In this document: in pieces, positions 34,031 through 46,994 of the stretch
Layout of the letters: each line of letters begins with the position of its first letter
How positions within the stretch are numbered: position 1 is the stretch's first letter
NCBI GenBank assembly: GCA_965153455.1
Contig: OZ234493.1
Location: 5,890,001-5,954,000 of the forward strand
Length of the DNA stretch: 64,000 nucleotides
Source of the DNA: Sphagnum compactum
Taxonomy: Eukaryota; Bryophyta; Sphagnopsida; Sphagnales
Direction: 5' to 3'
Program-made: the position numbers and the translations under genes
The notes under the pieces: generated by a model
What the model was told of the DNA's origin: nothing
Seen by the model: only the letters and a program-made list of their open reading frames with translations
The model's database searches: none

Positions 34031-36850
34031 GAAAACATTGAAACCCTCAGTGTCTTTAACTTAGGCTCCACACTACCGTGCACTACAAAATGATAATCAA
34101 CTAATAATCAATTGATGAAAAATATGATTTTTTTAATCAAAAAATCAAAAAATCAAATGCTGTTGGCATGCAACTTGAATTGAATTCAGATTTAATTTAA
34201 TTCAATTCAATTCAATTCAATTTATTTCAAATTAATTCAATTCAACAATTGGATTAAGATTTAATTTTTAATAATAAAATACAAATTGGTGAAGAAGATA
34301 TTAAGAATTATGCTCTGTATTTGTATTTGATGTTAGAAACAAAAAAAAATTATTTTTAAAACTATGAGAAAATTCTAATTATTTGGACTTTTTTCTGAAA
34401 AGACTTTTTGCAAAATAATAATAATAATAATAATAATAATTTCTTCATCAGGTGAAAAAAGTTTAGGATGAAGCAATTTCTTCCCCCGGATTGCATTTTA
34501 AAAATTTCCATCCATTACCTTTTTCTACAAGAAAAACAAGTTGCATGGTCCGAAATTAATTAGTGAAGAGTTGTGTGTGTGAGAATAATAAAAAAACAAT
34601 TTGTCTCCCACTACACTAGACTACTCCCAAAAAGTTATGCAAGAAAATTTAATTCATTTCAATTTTAATTTTTTAAGTGCGAGGTTTTAATGTGCCACTA
34701 TGGAATAACCAAGTGGCTCCATTTCCCGAGGGGAAAAGATGTTCAATATCCTTTAATAAGTTTTATTTGAATTTTTTTTTAATAAAAAAAACCTCTTTGC
34801 ACAATTCAACGTAACAATATTGTTACAACAAAACCAAATTCTCCCCAACAAACCCACAAATAATAATAATAATAAAAAATTCAGTTCAGTTAATTATTAT
34901 TTTTGGACTCACAAATTGCCATTTACAACATTATCTTGGTTATCATATTGTATAATATAATGGGCACCATTGTTTGAGCCCACTTTCAACTTACACCATC
35001 AACATTTCCGGTTAACACCATATTCTTAACCTATACACGGTACCTATACCACCCACAATATTTTTAATGGTTTTACATGGAGTGTCCGAACATAGCAAGC
35101 CTTCATAGTCTAGCCCTAACTTTTCGGAATGTCCGGCACCCATGGGGCCTTACCCATCATAAATTGCAAGGTGAACATTATTATCATGAGCGTAAATGTG
35201 CGTCGGCACAAGGAGGCATTAGGAACTAGAGAGGCACCATACACCTACAATAGGCTTTGTTCTTTAAGAGGCATTATTAAGGTGCATAAGGTGACCTCCA
35301 AATCCACAAGAACAAATTTCCAAGCGCTTTACATACTCATGAAATGTTTTTTTAATTCATTTTAAATGATTCTATAAAACCTCATCATACATACCTACAT
35401 CAACCTCTCATCTTGCCCCCTACAACATGCATTATTTGCTCATTTGGAAATTCCCCTTGTTATGCCCATGCAAAATGCCCCAGTAATTGATGGCATCAAA
35501 TCACAACAAATGCATTTGTAAATACATATCTAAACAAATATAATGTTCCAATTGAAGATTATTTGAACCATTTTCAAACATGTTTATAATATTATGGTAA
35601 TCTATTTATGAAGGAAAGTAAGGTTTTTTTTGGGTTTGTTTGTCATGTTGAGATCTCCCAAACCATGGTGCCTCTTGTCATACTCTTGGTTAGACTACCA
35701 TTGGAAAGTGAATACAGGTACACTGGCTTGGGCCAATGGCATAGACTACATTGATCCATAATCACACCGAAATAGATGAATCAGAAAACATAGTCATGCA
35801 TCTAAACCCTATTTCACACTATATAAAAGTTATATTTCAATCCGAGTAGAGTGTGCAAATAATTTTACTGGTGTTGGTGGAGATGCTCTTAACCACAATT
35901 TAATTCATACTAGAAGGTAGTGACTCCAATGACGAGGCCTTCAAATTTCAAATTTTTGTATGCCACATTACCCTTTAATTTATTGAAACATGATCATATT
36001 TTTTGAACATGAAAAACATGGCCCAAATGACAACCTCCCCATTAGGGTGTGGTGAGCATCTTGACTGAATGATAAGCCCAAGAAAGTGAATTGATTCGAT
36101 GATACTCACAATAATGTTTAATGCCATGGAGATTATAAGGTGATAGGAAAATAATAATAATAATAATAATAATAAATTTATTTTTTTATTGACAAGGTAG
36201 TAGTTAAGAGGAAAGTATTACCCCCAAAAAAAAAAAAAAACCTTAGATTGTAATTGCAACTTGTGATCAAATATAAACATGCATAAACACAACCATTCTA
36301 AAAACTCCCTAACACAAACAATGATAGCAAAAGCATTTGAGCAAGTAAATACATATACCTTATAAATTTTCCTTCATGAAACATCAAATTTACGACTCGG
36401 ACCCTCCCTCCCCTTCAGCCCTTTTTTGGTCTTGGGATAAAAGTCTTGCAGGTTCACATCACCTACAATGGGTATTCCTAAAATTTTCAAGTATTACGAA
36501 GAAAAAAAACAAGTGTAGCATTCATCCGTGTTGTGCAAATTTGCAGGCATGAGTGAGTAGAAGCAGAATGTTGTTGTTGGCTCCGCTAAAATTAAGGGAG
36601 AGAGATGATGACTGAATGATGTAGTTTTAGTTGAGGTTCTCACATCTGGAGAAACGATCAACAAGTGTTACTGTGCAAACTGTGAGTTCATTTTCTGGGA
36701 ATCCGAGCGGAGATGCTCCAGAACAAATGTAGTTTTCATTTGGACTCACATTTTGAGGAATGTTCATCAAGTGTTAGTGTCAGGACCGTGAGTGAGTGAG
36801 TGAGTGAGTGAGTGAGTGAGATTTTTAGGCAAGAGTATGTGGTGAACAAA
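34031..36850. other. Spacer with simple repeats, no gene seen
   Basis: It holds an ATTCA/AATTC run near 34,190-34,250, AAT/ATA trinucleotide runs near 34,420-34,440, 34,859-34,875 and 36,150-36,175, and a GAGT run (next entry). No frame above 80 codons carries a motif. Confidence 0.6.
36787..36821. repeat. (GAGT)n microsatellite
   Basis: About eight near-perfect GAGT units. A simple-sequence repeat, likely length-variable. Confidence 0.9.
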
Positions 36851-38289
36851 GCAATCCCAAGCTTTGAAGTATGTTACTAGAGCTTTTGGTTCAAGTTTGT
36901 TTTGAGACTCCCTATAATTTCACTGTTTCTGGTAATTGTGTGATGCTTTTGCTTGCGGACTGATGAAGGACTTGGGTAAGAAACTATTAACAACAACAAG
37001 AAGGAACTGAGGAGGGGAATGAATCTGAATTTAAGGAGATAACACATAGGAGTTCGAGATTTGGAGATTAGATAGCACATGACTTTGGAGATTATGTTTC
37101 AAGTTTGTTACTTCTCATTGTTTTGAAAAGTTTTTGACCGAGCAACTTTCAAGCATCAACTTAAGAGGTATGGCTTCTACACATATCTCCTCTTTCTCGT
37201 AACGAACTTGTAGGCAAGTATGATAATTGTTTCATTATGTCATGAGTTTGACTTTGATGTTTGAGCAATTGAAATTTATAAGAAAATAGAAAGCTCCCTT
37301 ATTATCTTATTGTTTGAAAATGCATGTGACCAACACACTTTTCCTTATGCCCTTGAACTTTGTGCCCAATTCGTTGTAAAAGTTTGGTTTTATTTTTTCT
37401 TATAGATTTGTTTGTCTCTTTATTTCATAGTGTTCTACATATTACATTTTTATACTTATAATCCTTAAATGCATTGGAGTGATTAATACAAAGAATAATT
37501 TGACTTAATGTTTTGTTTTTCATTTTTTCAAGTCAAAAAAATGGCAACAAATGTCATTGCATTGTTTTTTCTAAAACTTTCAACTTTTTCATTGTCTTTG
37601 GTTTTTGAATTATAGGCACAATGAAACCTCTACTCATATCAAACATATTTCAATGAGTAAATAAAGATGAATACTTGGATTGTATGCAAAGAGGGGGTAT
37701 GAAGTCATTACCTTCCAGTAGCATTAATCATGTGTCGGAGTAGATTCTAAAGTGCAAGAAAATACATCCCCAAAAATTTGAAAAGCTTACAACCCCTGAA
37801 TTTTTATTTCCAACTTCTCCAAAACCATCATCAAACATTCGACAATAAGTTGTTAGTGAATTTTCCCAAGTTGGGGAAGCCAACTTGACAAGCAAAAAAC
37901 AACAAGGAAAGTATCAAAATTGGTTTTTTAATGAATTGTGGTCACCCATTTTGGCTACCATGAAAAAATACATGAATATAAAAATGAGGTGAATTAACTC
38001 AAAAGGACCTATAGAGATTAAAGATACAAGACTAGCCCTATGACAAGTAAGTCAAAGCAATATGATAATTAATTTACTACACAAGGGGAGTTGAAACTAC
38101 ATGTGCGATATATGGTGGAGTGGTGACATTTTTGGGCTCCATGTGTACAAAATGAGATCCCATTATTAATTCTAGAACCTCACATTGTACAAGGATTATG
38201 TGACTTGTTGTTAGGAATGCGGGCAACAAGTCAATGTCTCCATGCCAGGATAGTACAACCAAATTATTCTTGGCTACTTTAAGGCAAAG

Positions 38290-39210
38290 GTTATTTCCAT
38301 TCTAGAAAAAATCAATTTCGCATTGTGGTTTACACATAAGTTCATGCATGAACGGTTGGATTGGAAATTTCAATGTTCAACAACAGCACATGGCAAACCC
38401 CCTAGTGATTGGGAAATTCAAGGGCCTTACATGACATATCACATTACATACTTGATGCTTTTATACAACATCCTTGCATCCTTGGTGGTTAATACCGATC
38501 AAGGAAAAATGTAACAAGAAGGATGTGGTGCAAATTGAAGTTGAAGACAAAGGTGCGATTACGTGTGTTGTTTCATGTATTGCAAATGGAAACTTGATTC
38601 GTTTCAAGTTGTAAAACAAATAAGTCATTGCCAAAAAGCCTTAAAGTGAAAAGGATTGTGGATCATAATGGCTTTACCCTAGCTTTATCTTACAATCATT
38701 GGTCAAATTTACATACATGCCAACAAATTGTCAAATAGTTTGTTAATTTTAATTAGAATAATAATGATTGGATTTAACTAATGACCAAAATATGGTGCGG
38801 TTCATTGATTGTTGGAATGTCCATTGTTCATCTAAATTTCAAGAGTGGATGAAGGAAAAGTACCCCAACAATTGTCTTTTATTTGTGCCCACAAATTGCA
38901 CATCCAAATTGCAACCTTGTGATGTTATCTTGCATTGGTGTTTAAAGTCCGCATTTGCTTCTTACTTCAAAACATGGTCAACAAGAAATATATAAGTCCA
39001 ATTGGAAGCCAATACACCTATCAACAAAGTTGATTTGCAAACTTATTTACCCACGTAATGTGAAATGGTATTCAAATGGTTATGGGAATCATATGTACAT
39101 TTGGGCTTACATCAAGAAATGATTAAATATGGATGGGAACATTGGATTTTTAAGGGGGAAATTCATGGTTAGGGTACCAAAAAAGAGGATCTAACAAAAA
39201 AGGACTACAA
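38290..39210 (+). pseudogene. pogo/Tigger-type DDE transposase relic
   Basis: Two open pieces carry the family in order. 38323-38514: FTHKFMHERLDWKFQCSTTA and PPSDWEIQ, then LASLVVNTDQGKM, where VNxDQT is the first catalytic Asp region. 38768-38995: IDCWNVHCSSKFQEWMKEK, with the second Asp, and LLFVPTNCTSKLQPCDV, with the third position of the DDE/DDD set. These match DDE_1 domains of pogo/Tigger and related plant elements. Between them the frame is broken by stops and shifts, and no DNA-binding CENP-B-like domain is seen upstream. After 38995 further conserved-looking sequence (MVFKWLWESY) continues in shifted frames to about 39,200. TA target duplications and ends were not identified. Confidence 0.75.
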
Positions 39211-39214
39211 ATGA

Positions 39215-40570
39215 CTATTTTGAATTTTTATTACATTTATTACTTCACAACTATAATGGATTGGTGTATGATTATAATTAAAATGATATCATGTTAATCT
39301 AGTTAAAAAATCTAAAAATAGATTGGATATAATATATATGTAGTTTTCAGTCATTTTAAATAACACAAATCTTTATTATAACTACATTTTCATTTTAAAG
39401 GAATCAAAAGGAATGCATTTAATAGTGCAATCGATTTCAATTATATTTCATAGATAAATAATGCATGCATCTATGTTTGGCAATGTTCATACAATGCATT
39501 TGATTAAATAGTATACAATCCAAAAAATTTGAAAGTTACAGAATCCATTCCGAAAGGGCTTAATGGAAAATGACTCTTTTTTTTTCCCATTTGCTTGATT
39601 TTTTGTATTGATTAAGCTTAGATTTTGTGGCCCCAAGTGTGGCAACACATGTAATAAATAATCATGCATGAAAACATGTCAAGTTGTTTTTAAATCTTAT
39701 GTATTCATTTTCTGCATTTTTAGTATTTCACCAAAATATTGATGCATAATTACATATGCATGTGAAAAATCACCACCACCATGACAATTAACATAACTTG
39801 AATAATCTAATTTTCTTACTTAAATTTATTCCATGTAAATGTTGTATTTGGAAATTAGTGAAAACAAAGTCCTTGAGTAATGTGTCCAAAAAGTAGTACA
39901 TTAATCCTAAATGTCCCCTAAAAACACATGATTGTAAATTTCAAATTGAAGCACATTAATACGATCAATTCCTTGTTTATAGATATGGAGATGGATGTTA
40001 ATTTAGAAGGTCTCAATCCTAAGATCATCAATGATATTTATCTTGATGTTGAAGTAGAAGAAAATATGAGCCGATGTCTAATTAATCTTCACATAGAAGA
40101 GAACCGTGTCCTTGATTTGAATGATATTTAATTTCAACCTTTTTTTCTATTTGGTTCAATCTGGTTATATGAATGGTCACAACTTTGGGTGTTTATTTGT
40201 GTTCTTTGTATGCCTAAATCTAACTTCATTGCATTGAATATTCTAATGTTATTAAATTTTTAATGAAATCAAACAACTTTTACGACATACACTTTTTGAA
40301 ACATCAGGCAATTTTTATCTTTATTTTTATGTTTCAAGAATTAGGCACATTTGCCAAATATTTATTAGGCATTTTTTCTTGAATTTAATTTCAACCTAAC
40401 TTGGTAAGCAAGTACGGTATCACCATTTTGGGCAAATCAATATGATTGGCCCATCAAAAATAGTCATTTCCTTTTACAAGCCCTCTTTGGATGGACCTAT
40501 ATTTTGGACATATTTGTAGGTCCAAACTAAATTTCCCATTATTTCACTAGTATAATTTATCCAAAAGACA
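39215..40570. other. AT-rich spacer, no supported gene
   Basis: The 67-codon frame at 39928-40131 is acidic (NLEGLNPKIINDIYLDVEVE) and could be a scrap of the preceding transposon's C-terminus or chance. I do not support it as a gene. Confidence 0.4.
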
Positions 40571-40573
40571 TAT

Positions 40574-42807
40574 CACTAGAACAAAACTGTCATTTTGCAA
40601 CTATGATATGTAGATAATTTTCAGTTGCATGCGACACATGCAACTGCTAAACCCCATAATTGCATAAGACAAGTTGCATACGACTAGTAGTTGACAATAT
40701 GTATGCAGACAATATATACGGTATGAATTCATATTTATACATTTACATTATTCTACAAGGGTTGCCCATGGTGACATGTGTGCATTTTTGAAGTTCAATT
40801 ATATGGTGACACATGGCATTTAAACATTATTTCAATATTCATCATTATTAACAATTTAATAATATATTGACCATCGAATATTTTAATCAGATTTTGACAC
40901 ATGCCATTTGTGAAGGCCAATTATGTGGTCACACATGGCAATTTTAAAAGCCCATTGGTTATTTATTTTTTAATTAATTAGGTAGGTAGGTAGATAGGTT
41001 TAAAATAATCCAATTTTGTTTTTTGGTTTAGCCTTTAAGGTTGACCCTCTTTCATTGGCCCATCCCAAATGGCATTTAGTATTTGGTTTGTCAACACATC
41101 ACATGCATTTATTTATATGGTGTGCACACTTGGAATCCATGGCAAAAAATATGGGATAAAAAATTCAGTTGCAAATGCAACCAATGTAGCTACAACCTAC
41201 ATGCAAATAACCATATTAACCTAGTTTACCTACTAGCTAAAATAATTATATTATAAATATTAAAATTTAATAGCTAATAATAATATAATATATTGATAAT
41301 ATTATTAATTAATTAATAAATATTATGTTAATATTTATAATTATAATAACATTTTAGTAGTTACGATTACTTCAATAATTAAAGATCAATAATATTATTT
41401 TATTGTTATTTTATTTTAATTAATAGATAAAATAGGTTAGTAATTAACCTATGTTAAGGTACTTGTAAGCAAATTAATGTAACTTATTAACAATAAATAT
41501 ATTACCATAATTAATATTATAATTATAATTATTGAAAAAAAAATTATTAACAATTAAGAATGATAATTATTATATCATTATATTATTTCAATAATATTAT
41601 TAATTTTAATCACTATTAATAAATAATAATAAATAATCATAGGTTAACTAATGTAAACTAATAACCACAAATATAATACCATAATTAAAATTGTTATGAA
41701 TTTTAAAAATAATATTATTATATATAATAAATATTAACATTAATTATATTATTTATAAATAATTTATAATATTATAATATTACTGCATAGCTAAGGTTGA
41801 AATTTATTAAGCTAGCATGTGTAACCTATTGGACATAGGTATATTATCATAATTAATAAAATATAATAATATTAAATAGTAATTATTGAAGAATAAAAAT
41901 GAATTTATTATTTATAATAATAATAAGCAAATCATTATTAAGTAATATAAGTAACTAAAAATCTAATTATAATAGTTTTTTAATCATTATATGTGATTAA
42001 CTATAATGATTAATTTTTATTTGTTTTGGGTTTAAATAATTCTGATTAAATTAACCACGTGGCTAAATCAACCATGACTAAACTAATTATAATATTAAAT
42101 TAATGATGGATAGAAAAATATTTCTAAAATAATTTAAATTTTTAATTTAATTTGGTCAATTAATTTTGGGTCAATTAACCATAATTAAATTAACCACAAG
42201 GTTAAATTATTAATTACTTTATCCATGTTTAATTTAATCATGTTAATTTAACCATTATTAATTAAATTTAACCTCCTAACTAATTTAGTTTTTAAGCTAA
42301 TTTAGCCATAGTTAATTTGGCCAAATTTAGTTTAGCCAAAATTGGTTTAACCATCATTAGTTTAATCAAAGTTAGTTTACCCATGATTGATTTAGCCTCA
42401 TAAATAGTTTTGTTGTGGTAAATTTAACCAAAATTAGTTTAGCTTCATGGTTATTTTTTGTTATAGTTAGTTTTGCCATGGTTAATTAATTTTGCCAATA
42501 TTAGTTAAATCATGGCTAGTTTAACTTTGATTAATGTGAGTTTAACTTAAGTTTAACTAATGTTTTGCCTTGGATAGCATTAGTTAACGTGAGTTTAGCT
42601 TTAGTATTAAAGCTATAAGACTATTATACATAGCCTAGGTAAATATATTTAGTATATTAACGTAAGTATATATTAGTTTAGGTCATGATTTTTATGGCAC
42701 GTGTCCATTTTGTACACTATTAGATGCATGTTAATTACACACATAACTAATGTAGTTACACGCAATTGCATAATGACTGGTTGCAAACAACATGATTTTT
42801 GCTAGTG
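40574..42807. mobile_element. Non-autonomous CACTA (CMC) transposon with TAT target duplication
   Basis: The left end reads CACTAGAACAAAACTGTC and the right end, on the opposite strand, CACTAGCAAAAATCATG. After a 2-nt indel the CAAAA tracts align, and both ends have TTGCAAC about 21 bp in. The element is flanked by TAT on both sides (40571-40573, 42808-42810), the 3-bp duplication expected of CACTA elements. Sub-terminal GTTGCA/TGCAAC words recur at both ends. The 2,234-bp interior has no transposase frame. It is an extremely AT-rich core (41.2-42.0 kb) followed by an array of TTAACCAT/TTTAGCC-like words (42.0-42.6 kb). It would need a transposase supplied from elsewhere. Confidence 0.8.
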
Positions 42808-42810
42808 TAT

Positions 42811-44955
42811 ATGGCTATTGCAAATTCACAAAAGCTCAAAGTAAACCTTTCTATTAAGCAAAATTAACAAACAACAATGAAAAGTGATTATACTGGAATA
42901 AAATAAATGGTGACAAAACATGTTTTATTCAAAGGATACAATGACAAATATCACAAAATTGGGGAGGGAGCCCAAGAAAAAAAAACATCACAATTATATT
43001 TGGATATGTCCATTTTAACTCAAATTCATGACAAGGTTTCATTTTGTTGAGTGTATGGAGGTTCTTGAATTGACTTAGTTTATTCTAGTCACGAACTAAT
43101 TCTTAATGGTTGGTCACTAGAACCAATGAAACTTGAGAAACTAGTACATATTATTTATAAATAAATCATCTTTTAATCTATACAATGGGTCTTCATCCTT
43201 CTCTTACCAACATTTTTCAAATTCTTATGTGAACCTAAATGATAATTAATGTTTTAACTAATGCATATCAAGCAATCCAACACTATTCACCATTCATAAC
43301 TTTGTTTTTAATATTCTAAGATTTTGACAATTAAGAATAATTTGAAAAGGTACCTTAAGATTGTGGAATAAAACGTGGTAATCAAGTAGTTGGGATGTTG
43401 TCATTGTTTCTTAACATGTTAGGATTTTTATTTTTTTATTTTTTTGACAATCCTTCTTATTATATTTATATATATAGATATTTCTTTTTTGAAATTAATT
43501 TATGCCCAACTATAGTGGTAGGTACATTAATATGTGAATATAAGTGAAGAGAAATAAGGTATTACCCACAAGCATGTGTGAATTAACATGCATTCAAAAT
43601 AGGTGAAGGACACATATTGATGGGTGGTTTGCACGTGGGTGAAACCAATATCGATATGTATCACTCACCTATGCAACCACCCACCAATATGTATCATTTG
43701 CCTATTTAGGATAGAAGGTATTCTACTTTGTTTTAAAAAAACAAAATCATGATATCATACTTTTTACTTTGAGATATTTTTATGTTGTGACCTCACCAAC
43801 ATGGATTCATTTGTGTGTTGTTGAGATTTTTATATATGTGAAAAAAAAAAATGAAAAACCAAGCTTTGCATAAAAGATGATTTTCATTTCAAAATGATAA
43901 TTTCATGCACTTTAAAAATTGTTATCCAATAGTTTGGCTAGCTATGATCCATTCCCCACCTCATATTCATCATGTATGAGGTTCAATGGTTTTCAAAAGT
44001 TAAATTGAATATTTAATTGTTATAATGAGTCATATACGTATGGGAAATATTAATGATTATGATAATGATGTCCAATAACTTACATAATTAATTCATAAAC
44101 AAATTAATTTGTCTATGTTCAATTGTTGTTTAATAAAAACTCAATAACCAATCAAGTTAAAATTTCCAACTAAATAATTTGTAATAACCCAAACAACCAT
44201 CATTTGTGAACCTTATAAAACAATGAAAATGAACCAATTCAAAGTGCCTTGATTGCAACTTATTACAAATTAGACTTCAAAGGTAAACACTCCTATTAAC
44301 ACTTAAGGGATAGAACAATTGTATTTCATCCCTTCTCAAACCCATACATGTAGCCCTAGTTAGATGCGATTAATGGGAATTTGTTAGGAATTCAAACTTC
44401 TTTTAATATGAAAACCAAAAAAATCAACTTCAATTGCAATTGAAAATTTGTTTTTGGCACATTTGTTGAAAAGTTATTTTTTGCACCTTTTTATTATATC
44501 AAACCCATTAATTACAACAATATCAACATGGTTTTCAATAGCATGTACACCCATTCCTTCTTTTATTTTTATCATTACTTGACCAATGTTCACCATCCTA
44601 CCACATTATATTAGAATTTGTAATATCTTAAGTTATTTCTTCTCACACACTCATATCATATTTATTATTCCATCCCCTTCATTAATAATTACAACATTGT
44701 TGACTAGTTGGGTGGTAGCCTTCACCTCTTATGTTCCAATCATACTTGGTGTTAAAAACTTTAGCGTTAAATCCCTTAACACCAAGATAGCCATTTAAGA
44801 CTTAAACCTATTGAAAATAAAATTTAATGTTAAGTTAGCATTTAAAAATTTCATTCACATCTATGATGTTATAGTGCAAATTAATAGTTGGGTTAATGTC
44901 AAACCCTAAAATTTTCTCATCATCATTTGCACTTTTGATGATTGCATGTATCTTT
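42811..44955. other. AT-rich spacer, no gene seen
   Basis: No frame above 70 codons has a motif. A short CACCCACCA/GGGTGAAACC inverted pair lies near 43,623-43,690. No bounded element was recognised. Confidence 0.5.
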
Positions 44956-44959
44956 TTTG

Positions 44960-45122
44960 TTGAGAAGGTGTAGGTAGGTGAATGGATGGATAGGTGAAGG
45001 TGCATAAGAAGGTAAATGAATGCATGGGTGGGTAATTAGATAAGAGGCGGGTGAACAAATGAATGGGTGGTAGTTAGGTAAGTAATTAGGTAAGTGGAGG
45101 TGGGTGGGTGTATGAAGTTAGG
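44960..45122. repeat. GGTA/GGTG/GAATG-rich simple array
   Basis: A strand-asymmetric run of TAGGTAGGTG, GGTGGGTAATTAG and AATGGGTGG-like words. No fixed unit. It probably arose by slippage. Confidence 0.6.
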
Positions 45123-45267
45123 GGCAAACATTAAACATGTGCAACAAGTTAAATGCGACACCAAGTTCGACGCATCTACAGTATAATGCCCAATAGGAAA
45201 AACAAATCGGATTTTTTTTATTGTATTTGCACAATGATTAATGTTATAAGTATATTTCTCACACAAT

Positions 45268-46994
45268 AGTTTCAAAGAAAAATAATGTGATATACGAGTT
45301 AAAATCCTCCCTTCAACCCAAAGGTTAAGGGTTCAATCCTTTTCCCAATTGTTTTTTTGACAAACAAAATGGATGAAAAATCCATAAAACATTTAAATAG
45401 CTTTAAAAATTAGTTGCCCCTAGGAAATAGCTTCCCTAGACAAAACAAGGCTAAATGTTAATCTCAAACAAGTTCCTCATAGAGTAAAAAAAATTCCCTA
45501 ATGAATAACATAATTTCTTTAAGGAGCAACTAATTTTCCTTGGGGAGGGCCCAATTCTCTAGGGAGAAGGGCACCTTCCTTAGGGAACAATGTACTTTCC
45601 CCAGGGAAAAGCCTAAGTTCCAAAGGAAACATATGTTCTGAATATTTTTGTAATCATAGTCATCTTATTTTTGTTTTAATATTTTTTTGCAACCTATCAT
45701 TGGAAAGGTTCCAAGGGGAACTACAACTTTGTAGATGGAAATATTTTAATCATAATTCATATGCAAAAGTTATGATCAAACAAAATTTTGAACACATTTG
45801 TTCCTTAGGGCAACTTAACTCCTTCTCCCTAGGGAACATGTTTGTTCCCCGAGGAAAAAAGGTTTAAGTTGCTCCCTGGGGCAACTTAAACTCCTTATCC
45901 CTGGGGACATGATTGTTCCTTAGGGAAAACCAACTTTTTCGGGGAAACATATGTTATGAATTTATTTGCAATCACAGTAATCTCATTTTGGTTTTATATA
46001 AGCTTGTGATTATCATTGGAAAGGTTTAGAAGAAAGCTACAACTTTGTGACAGAATTTTAGACACATTTGTTCCCTGGGGAACATGGTTGCTCCCTAGGG
46101 CAACTTAAACTCCTTCTCCCCAAAGGACATGATTGTTCCCCAGGGAAAAAAAAATTAATTTTCTCCTTAGGGCAATTTAAGTTCCTTCTCCCCGAGGACA
46201 TGATTCTTCCCCGGGGAATAACTAACTTCCCTAGGGAACAAATAACTTACCCAGGGAAAAGCCCAAGTTCCCCAAGGAAACATATGTTTCAAATCTTTTA
46301 GCAATCACAATCATCTCATTTTTTTTATAGGCTTGTGACCTATCGTTGGAAAGATTTAGAAAAAAACCACAATTTTGTAATTGGAAGCACTTCAATCAAA
46401 ACTGGTACATGCAAAAGATATGTTCCCATAAAGTTTCAAACATGGTTACTCCCCAAGGGAATGAAATTTAAGTTATTACCAAGGGAAATTGAGAGCAATT
46501 CCCTTGGGGAACAAACTTAATTGTGTTCCCCTGAAGAGTAAATGTGTCAAAAGCTTTGTGTGGACATAACTTTTGCATGTGAGTTTTGATTGATTTGCTT
46601 ACAACTACAAAGTTGTAGCTTTATTTGAGACCTTTCCAATGATAGTCACAAGCCTATATAAAAACAAATATAAAATTCACTATTCGCTGAGGAAGTTGGC
46701 TTTACATTGGGGAACAATCATGTCCCTAGGGAGAAATAATTTAGGTGCCCCATGGAGCAACTTAAATTTTTTTTTCTTAGGGAACAATCTTGTTTTTAGA
46801 AAGAAAGAACTTTTTTCTCCCCGGAAAACATGGTTGCTCATCAAGACAACTCAACCCTTTTTTTGACTTCAAGAATTTGTTTTCATCCATTTCATTCATG
46901 AATGAAAAAGATAATTCAACAAAAGGTTCAAACCTAGGATCTTGGGGTTATAAGGGGATTTTAACCACTATATTAGTTTTTTTCCTTTGAAAAT
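45268..46994. mobile_element. Foldback element packed with TTCCC/GGGAA palindromes
   Basis: The ends are long inverted repeats. TTCAAAGAAAAATAATG and GAGTTAAAATCC at 45,271-45,315 are matched on the opposite strand by TTCAAAGGAAAAAAACTAA and GTGGTTAAAATCC ending near 46,992. Inside lie dozens of imperfect palindromes around TTCCCYRGGGAA (for example TTCCCTAGGGAA, TTCCCCGGGGAA). Three direct copies of a unit starting GGAAACATATG lie at 45,625, 45,943 and 46,276 (318 and 333 bp apart). An inverted copy of the same unit lies at about 46,540-46,690, so the whole is a giant imperfect palindrome. No transposase is encoded. I found no sure target duplication, so the class is open. Confidence 0.6.

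Noticed and set aside
34081-34098. CACTACAAAATGATAATC, resembling a CACTA left end
   Set aside because: No TTTTGTAGTG partner downstream and no target duplication.
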